A stretch of 5,358 nt of DNA. Origin: Holosporales bacterium. GTDB lineage: Bacteria; Pseudomonadota; Alphaproteobacteria; RUG11792. This document shows, piece by piece, positions 1 to 5,358 of this stretch (its first letter is position 1; each line of letters begins with the position of its first letter). Below the pieces are notes generated by a model. That model was not told the origin of the DNA. It searched no databases and saw only the letters and a program-made list of their open reading frames with translations. The position numbers were made by a program, and so were the translations under genes. The stretch covers positions 1 to 5,358 of the forward strand of contig JAITIT010000061.1 in assembly GCA_031279295.1 (NCBI GenBank). The letters are read 5' to 3'.

Positions 1-515
1 ATTGCGCCGTTCATATCGTGTGCCATGTCGTTCATGATGCCGCTTACTGATGCCCTCAGTCCGCTTACTGTGCACTCTATCTGCTGTTTCCATAATTGTG
101 CTATGGTATACATTGCCCAGATCCATGCCGCACAATCTTCTATTTGCACTCCTGCCAAGTCTGCCATTACTCTGGTTGCCAGTTCCCACGTTTGGTATAT
201 GTGCAATTGCTGCATTCTCGCCTCCGTTAGGGTGGTTGCTATCCTCTGTACTTTTTTCTTCGCTGGTAGCTCCTCTATTGCGTATTCTATTTTTCTGAGT
301 TGCTCGAAGTCGAGGCACAGTAGTGTTTCACTCTCGTCCGCTTTCCTCGCTGGTATTATGACGCTCTCATCGTTTATCACGGGGCGTGGGTTGCTGGTTG
401 GTACGGCAGGTATCCGGCCCGGTGACATTGCTCCTGCTGTTTCCTCTGCTCCCGTTATCCCTATGGCTATCATGGCTCCTATAACTCTATGCCTTATTCT
501 TCCTTTTGGTGTCAT
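1..515 (-). CDS. Hypothetical protein, 5' part only (runs off left edge)
   Basis: I do not recognise this protein. The minus-strand frame is open from a TAA just inside the promoter (about 580) to the window edge. The first in-frame ATG, at 515, gives 171 residues, and the gene continues beyond the window. The first 60 residues or so are Gly/Pro/Ala/Ile-rich and probably disordered. From about residue 65 the chain is charged and helix-prone (LDFEQLRKIEYAIEELPAKK), followed by a Trp-containing helical stretch (WIWAMYTIAQLWKQQ, about 131-145). Residues 150-162 contain a repeated VSG motif. No signal peptide or catalytic motif is evident. The start is uncertain: no Shine-Dalgarno precedes 515, and a GTG at 558 in another frame, 13 bases after AGAAGG, runs only 23 codons to a TAG at 487-489. 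A frameshift near the 5' end is therefore possible. I prefer this strand because the opposite frame reads as Cys/Ser-rich antisense protein. A good promoter lies upstream. Confidence 0.62.
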   Translation of the reverse strand, partial: MTPKGRIRHRVIGAMIAIGITGAEETAGAMSPGRIPAVPTSNPRPVINDESVIIPARKADESETLLCLDFEQLRKIEYAIEELPAKKKVQRIATTLTEARMQQLHIYQTWELATRVMADLAGVQIEDCAAWIWAMYTIAQLWKQQIECTVSGLRASVSGIMNDMAHDMNGA

Positions 516-576
516 TGTTGCTGCCCGCTTTGCTAGCTGTGCTCGATCGTTCGGGCACCCGCGCTAGTCGTCCTTC

Positions 577-643
577 TACCAGAAAATTATACCACCATAC
601 GTACCATACTTCAACGGCCTACAAATCCAAATATACCAGAAAA
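577..643. repeat. Short direct repeats bracketing the promoter
   Basis: TACCAGAAAA occurs on the plus strand at 577-586 and again at 634-643, one copy touching the -10 and the other lying upstream of the -35. Between them ACCATAC occurs twice, at 594-600 and 603-609, covering the promoter spacer. The arrangement could be an operator, but short repeats in AT-rich intergenic DNA also arise by chance. No regulator is identified. Confidence 0.35.
586..614 (-). promoter_or_regulatory. Sigma70-type promoter with extended -10 for the hypothetical gene
   Basis: On the minus strand, TTGAAG (614-609) is followed by a 17-base spacer and a perfect TATAAT (591-586). The TGG immediately before it makes an extended -10 (TGNTATAAT). 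Transcription would begin near 579, giving a leader of about 60 bases before the ATG at 515. This is the best promoter-like sequence I found in the window. The spacer contains two copies of GTATGGT, and a 10-base direct repeat lies on either side. Activity is inferred from sequence only. Confidence 0.6.
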
Positions 644-772
644 GTAACGTATAAAATCCCTGGGATGAGTATTAATAACCATTAATTTCAGGAGGATCTC
701 TAGCGTAACATTACTTATCACAATATTTCATTACGAAATCCATAGACCCGATCCCCCGTGCGCTGTAATATT
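615..772. other. Intergenic stretch without a recognisable gene
   Basis: This separates the end of the permease gene from the promoter of the hypothetical gene. I see no convincing intrinsic terminator. ATTTC/GAAAT around 727-741 could form only a 5-base stem with no following T-run on the minus strand. An AGGAGG at 690-695 (plus) has no start codon behind it. ATTAAT is present twice around 670-686. The longest micro-ORF noticed encodes only about 10 residues. Confidence 0.5.
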
Positions 773-2008
773 TCAGTTTCTCAAAGCCTCCACCGGATCT
801 AGCTTCGCAGCCTTCCGTGCAGGACATAGCGCTGCTAGCAATGATAACACCAGCGACAGTAGTACTATGCATGTGACCTCGCCCCAATCGATCATTGACG
901 GTACCTTCGACAGGAAATAGATCTCCTCACTGAAGAGTGTGGACTGCGAAAGCCTTTCCAAAAAATTCTTGATCCTGTCGATGTTAAGTGACACTGCAAG
1001 CCCAAGCGCAACTCCTAGCCCGGTTCCTAAGATACCAACCGTAGCGCCTATCAGGAGAAAGATCCTGGAGATCGAGCGTCTTAGCGTCCCTATCGTCCTG
1101 AGAATCGCGATGTCTCGTACCTTGCTGTTTGTCAGCATTGTAAGTCCAGAGATGATGTTGAACATTGCGACCAGTACGATGATGCTTAGTATCAAGGTCA
1201 TCACATTCTTCTCGACAACAACTGCGTGAAAGATGCTGGCGTCGGAGTGCTGCCAATCAAGGACCGAAAAATCTTTACCTAATGCAATCGCTATTTTATC
1301 TGAGACAGCCTTCACGTTCTCTGCATCCCTGACGAAGACTTCAATCTGCGAGACCCCTTTCCCATCATTAAAAAATTGCTGTCCGGCTTCTAGTGGCATG
1401 ATGACGATGTTCTTATCGTACTCACTCATGCCGACCTCGAAGATACCCGCGACGGTGAAGGTCTCATCTTTTGGTAGGCTACCAAATGGCGTTACTACCC
1501 CATCCGGGATAAATAGCTTCACTGAATCTCCAACATCAAGTCCGAAAATCTCAGCCATCCTACGGCCTATCAAAACTCCATGGTTTTTGAAAGCTTGGGC
1601 ATCGCCGGCTTTGATGTTGTCATAAACAGAATATTTTGATTTCAGCGAGTCTAGCGACATGCTCTGGATCAAGGCCCCTCTCGCGAATCCTTTAGCGATA
1701 ACGATCGCCTGCCGTTCAGTCTGCGGTATGGCGTTTGTAACAGAGCGGTCAGCTTTTCTGATGATATCAACAGCGTTGTCGTAGTTGATAATCGGAGTCC
1801 GCATGTATGATTGTACGACGATGTGCCCCTTCATCCCAACGATCTTCTCGAGGAGTTCATGGCGAAAACCATTCATCACCGAGGTTACAATTATCAGGGT
1901 TGCCACCCCAAGGGCTATTCCTATGAACGAAAACAACGTTACCACATAGGCAAACCCAGAGTTCTTCCTGGAACACAGATACCGCGCAGCTATGAATCTT
2001 TCTATCAT
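773..2008 (-). CDS. lolC: LolC/LolE-family lipoprotein-releasing ABC transporter permease
   Basis: This is the inner-membrane permease of the Lol system, which with the ATPase LolD extracts mature lipoproteins from the inner membrane and passes them to periplasmic LolA. With the ATG at 2008 the product has 411 residues, the normal family length. The N-terminus has the family pattern (FIAARYL, then SGFAYVVTLFSFIGIALGVA). A first membrane helix spans about 21-44 and is followed by VMNGFRHEL. A large periplasmic domain covers about 45-265. The FtsX-type membrane domain has helices near 269-294, 312-342 and 379-397. The conserved cytoplasmic KVRDIAILRTIG and the C-terminal ARKAAKLDPVEALRN are both present. 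The frame is open upstream to 2185, but that part would run through the tRNA, so 2008 is preferred. The Shine-Dalgarno is weak. The gene lies 20 bases behind tRNA-Leu and is probably co-transcribed with it. LolC and LolE cannot be separated here, and a single permease may serve as a homodimer. lolD is not in the window. Confidence 0.93.
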   Translation of the reverse strand: MIERFIAARYLCSRKNSGFAYVVTLFSFIGIALGVATLIIVTSVMNGFRHELLEKIVGMKGHIVVQSYMRTPIINYDNAVDIIRKADRSVTNAIPQTERQAIVIAKGFARGALIQSMSLDSLKSKYSVYDNIKAGDAQAFKNHGVLIGRRMAEIFGLDVGDSVKLFIPDGVVTPFGSLPKDETFTVAGIFEVGMSEYDKNIVIMPLEAGQQFFNDGKGVSQIEVFVRDAENVKAVSDKIAIALGKDFSVLDWQHSDASIFHAVVVEKNVMTLILSIIVLVAMFNIISGLTMLTNSKVRDIAILRTIGTLRRSISRIFLLIGATVGILGTGLGVALGLAVSLNIDRIKNFLERLSQSTLFSEEIYFLSKVPSMIDWGEVTCIVLLSLVLSLLAALCPARKAAKLDPVEALRN

Positions 2009-2028
2009 TAAATTATCTCGCGCATACG

Positions 2029-2115
2029 TGGTGCCCGGAAGAAGACTCGAACTTCCACGGAGTTTCCCCCACACGCACCTGAAGCGTGCGCGTCTACCAA
2101 TTCCACCACCCGGGC
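2029..2115 (-). tRNA. tRNA-Leu (anticodon CAG)
   Basis: The minus strand folds as a class II tRNA. The acceptor stem GCCCGGG (2115-2109) pairs with TCCGGGC before discriminator A at 2032, with one G-U pair. The D-arm contains GGAATTGGTAGAC. The anticodon stem CACGC/GCGTG encloses loop TTCAGGT, giving anticodon CAG, which reads CUG leucine codons. A long variable arm (TGGGGGAAACTCCG) marks tRNA-Leu. The T-arm is GGAAG-TTCGAGT-CTTCT. The CCA end is encoded at 2031-2029. The permease start codon follows 20 bases later. Confidence 0.97.
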
Positions 2116-2125
2116 ACTCCTTCTG

Positions 2126-2155
2126 AGTATACAACAGTGACGGAGAGTTAGTAAA
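2126..2155 (-). promoter_or_regulatory. Probable promoter of the tRNA-Leu / permease transcript
   Basis: On the minus strand, TATACT (2131-2126) is preceded by an 18-base spacer and TTTACT (2155-2150), which matches TTGACA at four of six bases. The -10 ends ten bases before the tRNA 5' end, so transcription would start only a few bases upstream of the mature tRNA, as is usual for tRNA promoters. It lies in the 166-base gap between the tRNA and dsbB. I found no equally good promoter facing dsbB. Confidence 0.5.
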
Positions 2156-2281
2156 TGAACATCGATGACGTTGCGTAAAAGACACACATCAACATCAATT
2201 ATGGGCTTTTGTGGTTTTTGTATTCCACCCAGCGACGGGTTGTTCGTACAATTTAAGCTGTTGGGGTACAGTGGTGCGTCG

Positions 2282-2776
2282 ATGCTACTTAGTGTAAGAA
2301 CTGCTAACATAGTTGTGTTCTGTGTTGCTTTAGCATTATTCCTGGTATCGACCTCATCAGAGTTTTTCGCTGGAATTCAGCCGTGCCAGTTATGCCTCAT
2401 TACGAGGTACTTGTATCTGTTGGTTGTTGTAATAGCTGCTGGGTCACTGAGATGGCCCTGCGTTAAAGGTCTCGTACTGGCGGTTTTGTTCTGTACCTTC
2501 GCGTTCGGCGTCTATCATCTAGGTGTTGAAAGTCACTGGTGGACGGGGCCACGGAGCTGCGTTGCAAAACTTCCAACTATTGATACAATGACTGATGAAC
2601 TAGTGGATCAAATCAATGACACAAAGATGTACTGCGACAAGGTGAACTGGAGGATATTCGGAGTATCTTCGACATTGTGGAGTTGCGCAATAGCGGCACT
2701 TCTCCTTTGGATCATTAGCGTTGCGTATACCCTCGATTTTTATATGAGAAAGTTGGAGCGTGCGCAAAAGAATTGA
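2282..2776 (+). CDS. dsbB: Disulfide bond formation protein DsbB
   Basis: DsbB is a four-helix inner-membrane enzyme that reoxidises a periplasmic DsbA-type thiol oxidase and passes the electrons to quinone. From the ATG at 2282 the protein has 164 residues, a normal DsbB length. The first redox pair is C35-Q-L-C38 within QPCQLC. R42, four residues after C38, matches the quinone-contacting arginine of E. coli DsbB (Arg48 after Cys44). The second periplasmic pair is C93 (GVESHWWTGPRSC) and C118 (YCDKVNWRIFG). Membrane helices lie near 9-25, 40-56, 63-80 and 131-152. The frame is open back to 2165, but the extra residues have no family character; a TTG at 2261 is another possible start. No strong Shine-Dalgarno is visible. 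The gene heads a plus-strand cluster and its last 17 bases overlap the next gene. The DsbA partner is not in the window. Confidence 0.93.
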   Translation: MLLSVRTANIVVFCVALALFLVSTSSEFFAGIQPCQLCLITRYLYLLVVVIAAGSLRWPCVKGLVLAVLFCTFAFGVYHLGVESHWWTGPRSCVAKLPTIDTMTDELVDQINDTKMYCDKVNWRIFGVSSTLWSCAIAALLLWIISVAYTLDFYMRKLERAQKN

Positions 2777-3158
2777 CGCACCATTCCTGTCGAAACTTAG
2801 TGGTGGTCCTGTGTATATCAAGGCCACAGACGACTTGCTAAAGTCGGTTGTTGACGAGATAGGAAACATCCTGTCATCGAGGTTAATGATTCCAAACGGC
2901 TATGTGGACGGTGACGTATATAGCTTCCCGTTCGCGTATGGAGTGCGAGACTTGCAATCGGTCGGTATATCGCGTGAGAATCTTGATGCGTTTAAATCAC
3001 ATTGCCGGAAGGCAATACTAAGATTCGAATGCAGGATCTCAGATGTTGAAATCGGCGACATCTCCTTCGATAAAACAACCCAACATCTCAGAATGGATGT
3101 ATCCTTCACATTGAAGGACCAGTTAACCAAGTTCACGACAGTGGTTACAATCACTTAA
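2760..3158 (+). CDS. GPW/gp25 family protein (TssE-like baseplate protein)
   Basis: This small soluble protein of 132 residues resembles the GPW/gp25 fold, which includes the phage T4 baseplate wedge protein gp25, phage P2 gpW and the type VI secretion baseplate subunit TssE. Visible signatures are an N-terminal FLSKLSG like the TssE RL-turn, a helix with SVVDEIGNILSSR (29-41), then YGVRDL (60-65) matching the TssE YG-x-x-DL motif. AILRFECRISDVEI (85-98) corresponds to the conserved A-I-x-x-F-E-P-R-I segment, with Cys for Pro and with Glu90 and Arg92 kept. A C-terminal beta stretch has LRMDVSFTL. There is no signal peptide or membrane helix. GTG at 2760 is chosen because it keeps the N-terminal motif; a GTG at 2811 would remove it. 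The start overlaps dsbB, suggesting translational coupling, and priA follows after 18 bases. No sheath, tube or other baseplate gene is nearby, so its role is unknown. The family call is from motif memory, not a search. Confidence 0.72.
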   Translation: MRKRIDAPFLSKLSGGPVYIKATDDLLKSVVDEIGNILSSRLMIPNGYVDGDVYSFPFAYGVRDLQSVGISRENLDAFKSHCRKAILRFECRISDVEIGDISFDKTTQHLRMDVSFTLKDQLTKFTTVVTIT

Positions 3159-3176
3159 AAGAAGCAGCGTACTGCA

Positions 3177-5114
3177 ATGGGCATATACAACATCGTTGTC
3201 CTACGGGACTTAAATGGATCATACTCATACTCGTGTGATGATGTGTTGCAAATTGGGCAACTAGTCATCGTCAACTTTAGGAACAGCTGTGTCGTTGGAA
3301 TAATCGTTGAGGTGGGAGGCTCAACCTTTACCGGCAAGATCAAGAAAATCGACTCAATCCTGCCATACTCGCTCCCAGAGCAGTACGTTACATTCGCACA
3401 GTTTGTGTCTAGGTACTACTTCTCGAAGCTTGGATCTATCTTCAAGTCAATCATTCCATTTTCGATAGAGTTAATACTCTCACCGGAGAAAAGTATTGAT
3501 AGGACAGGAACTGGGATTGCAGTGGATGTAGTCTTAAGCCATGAACAGATGTCAGCAGTAGGTTGCCTTAAGAAGTTCAAAGATACATTCAGGGTCAGCT
3601 TATTGCATGGTATCACTGGTTCTGGTAAGACGGAAGTGTTTTTAGAGTTTCTGAGAGAAAGTATCGATAGGCAAATCCTTATCCTCGCCCCTTAAGATGC
3701 ACTGTCAAAAGAGCTGGCTAAGAGCGTCTCCAACAGGCTAGGAGCAGAAATCCTCATCTGGCACAACTCCATATCAAAAGCAAAGAAACTAGAGATATGG
3801 AGAAAGGCAATCCTCGGTAAGCGCATCGTTGTAATCGGAGCGAGGTCAGCTATCTTCATTCCGTTCAGTAATCTGGAAGCAATAGTCGTTGACGAAGAGC
3901 ATGATGTGTCATTTAAGCAAGATGAGGGACATATCTACAACGCGAGGGACATGGCTGTTTATCTCGGTTATCTCCTCGATATCCCAGTGATCCTCTCATC
4001 AGCAACACCTTCCATGGAATCGTACAGTCATGCAAAGAGCGGGAAGTATGAGTATGTACGTCTTGTATCGAGGTACTTCAAAAGAGCCTCACTCCCGACG
4101 ATGATTCTGCACGATCTTAGGAACGAGAAATCATACGGTAGCCTAAGTCAATACTCCATCTGCAAGATCAGAGAATGTTTGGCTTCAAACAAGCAGGCGC
4201 TCGTGTTCGTGAACCGCAGGGGACATACTCCAAAGGTACTATGTAGGTCGTGTGGGTGGAAGGTGGAGTGTCGCACATGCTCTGCCTGGTTATGTTATCA
4301 CCACAGCACAGATGAGCTTGTATGCCACTACTGTGGGTACAAAACAAGTATGCCAAGCTGTTGTCATGAATGTGGAAAGGAGAACCTAATTGGAATCGGC
4401 ACAGGAATCGAGAAGGTCTTTCATGAGTGTGCCGAGATCTTTCATGGGGCAAACATATCGGTGCTATCAAGCGACACTATGAATACTCCTAACAAGATTT
4501 CGAAAGCTATTGAGAAGATCAAGAACAATGAGACAAACATCATCATCGGAACTCAGCTCATAGCAAAGGGACATAACTTTGATAACCTTAACACTGTGAT
4601 TGTAACATGCGCCGATGCGCTTCTGTATGGAGATGACTTCCGAGCGACAGAGCGAACGTTCCAAATGATTCAGCAGGTCTCAGGTAGAGCAGGTCGTACA
4701 GATAGTCGTGGAGCAGAGGTCGTGATACAAACGTACAATCCGGATGACGAACTCATGCAATACCTGAAACATAATGATTTCGACGGGTTGTATGAGATGG
4801 AGCTTCGTAATCGACAAGCGTTGGGAATGCCGCCATTTGGGAAAGTGGTGAGCATCATAGTATCATCGTTATCCGAGAAGGCTCTTTCTTCCTTCGCAAA
4901 TACATTGGTCCGCACAGCCCCAAAGAGTCCTGGCATCAAAATCCTGGGGCCGATACAACCGCCAATCTATAAGATACGTTCTAGGTATAGGCAGAGGATC
5001 GTGGTACTGTCCAGCAAGCCACTACATGAGTACATCAACAGGTGGCAGGAATCCTGGAAAGTTCCAAGTAGCATAAAACTAATGATAGACGTTGATTCTT
5101 ACAACTTTATGTAA
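3177..5114 (+). pseudogene. priA: Primosomal replication-restart helicase PriA, interrupted by one in-frame stop
   Basis: PriA is the superfamily 2 DNA helicase that recognises stalled or repaired replication forks and reloads the replisome. The full frame is 646 codons, shorter than E. coli PriA (732). Residues 1 to about 100 look like the 3'-end DNA-binding domain. Helicase motifs follow in order: Walker A GITGSGKTE (145-153), DEEH (239-242), SATPS (motif III), GTQLIAKGHNF (from 458) and QQVSGRAGR (499-507). The zinc-binding insert keeps four C-x-x-C pairs (C356/C359, C365/C368, C383/C386, C396/C399), preceded by NRRGHTP (from 346). The C-terminus has the family's GP-x-x-P...R-x-RYRQRIVV and ends IDVDSYNFM. 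Codon 173 (3693-3695) is TAA just after LILAP, where the family has Glu in L-x-P-E. The same frame then runs 472 codons to a normal TAA. The two halves would be a 172-residue fragment and a C-terminal piece whose first usable start is GTG at 3906, beyond DEEH, so neither makes a helicase. A sequencing error is possible. Shine-Dalgarno is weak (AGAAG, 12 bases before the ATG). Confidence 0.9.
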
Positions 5115-5358
5115 GATCAAATTATAACTACCCACTTGAGTTGATAACAACTGTTCACCAGCTAAAACCGCTGATCTGCCTTTCTCTTAGAATCTGTCAT
5201 CACAAAAATTTGGCCCCATAGAATTAGCACATTACTGAGACATGTGAGACAAGAGTGATTGATGTTGTGAAGGTGGAGTAGAGAGGATGTTTATAGTGAT
5301 ACTAATATGATAGAGGATACAGTATGTGGAATACAAGGTATAACACATATAGACCCCA
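5115..5358. other. Non-coding stretch after priA to the window edge
   Basis: I see no gene here: frames on both strands are broken by frequent stops. AGTTG-ATAA-CAACT at 5139-5152 could form a 5-base hairpin but lacks a T-run, so it is not a convincing terminator. A minus-strand TTGTTA-18-TATAAT (5150-5121) resembles a promoter pointing back into priA. The last 100 bases are purine-rich on the plus strand, with TATAGT and TACTAATAT but no properly spaced -35. Confidence 0.5.

Noticed and set aside
25..567. Plus-strand open frame of 180 codons, with a shorter one at 50-298
   Set aside because: Its protein is Cys/Ser/Ile-rich with no family character, typical of the complement of a real gene. 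The minus-strand frame reads as a normal charged helical protein and has a promoter.
690..695. Perfect AGGAGG on the plus strand
   Set aside because: No start codon lies within a usable distance and no open frame follows.
984..1256. Minus-strand and plus-strand frames inside the permease gene (also 939-1229 and 1233-1625)
   Set aside because: They are shadows of the well-supported LolC/LolE frame.
2171..2199. Possible plus-strand promoter TTGCGT with a downstream AT-rich hexamer for dsbB
   Set aside because: The best-spaced -10 candidates match TATAAT at only three of six positions.
2165..2281. N-terminal extension of dsbB
   Set aside because: The 39 extra residues do not look like DsbB and would make the protein longer than the family norm. 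The ATG at 2282 places the first membrane helix correctly.
2008..2310. Minus-strand open frame of 100 codons
   Set aside because: It runs straight through the tRNA-Leu gene and into the dsbB start, with no protein family features.
3693..3695. TAA as a recoded sense codon or programmed readthrough
   Set aside because: The neighbouring genes end with ordinary TAA or TGA, including priA itself at 5112-5114, so the code is standard. I see no special downstream structure supporting readthrough.
5139..5152. Hairpin AGTTG-ATAA-CAACT as a terminator after priA
   Set aside because: The stem is only five bases, AT-rich, and lacks a T-run.
1..5358. CRISPR array, insertion sequence or prophage block
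   Set aside because: No regularly spaced repeats, transposase motifs or terminal inverted repeats were seen. The gp25-like gene stands alone.

Overview
The window most resembles a small-genome intracellular alphaproteobacterium of the Anaplasmataceae, probably Anaplasma-like. This is an inference from the gene families, the weak Shine-Dalgarno signals, the loosely packed genes and the moderate base composition (not counted). No ribosomal RNA or species-specific marker is present to prove it.

Layout. Positions 1-515 (minus strand) hold the 5' part of an unrecognised gene that runs off the left edge. It has a near-consensus promoter with an extended -10 at 586-614, set among short direct repeats. 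After an intergenic stretch, 773-2008 (minus) encodes a LolC/LolE-family permease for lipoprotein release. Twenty bases upstream of it, on the same strand, is tRNA-Leu with anticodon CAG (2029-2115), with its own promoter-like sequence at 2126-2155. The tRNA and the permease gene are probably one transcript.

On the plus strand, diverging from the tRNA, are three closely packed genes. These are dsbB (2282-2776; quinone-linked oxidant of the disulfide pathway), a small GPW/gp25 (TssE-like) baseplate-family gene overlapping the end of dsbB by 17 bases (2760-3158), and priA (3177-5114; replication-restart helicase). The priA frame is complete in every recognisable motif but is broken by one TAA at 3693-3695, where the family has the glutamate of the L-x-P-E motif. 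About 244 bases after priA appear non-coding.

Functionally, lolC and dsbB are both envelope-maintenance genes and priA is a replication gene. The lone baseplate-like protein has no contractile-system partner in the window. The two observations most worth checking are the nonsense codon in an otherwise perfect priA and this orphan baseplate homologue between dsbB and priA. I did not find a convincing new multi-gene system.
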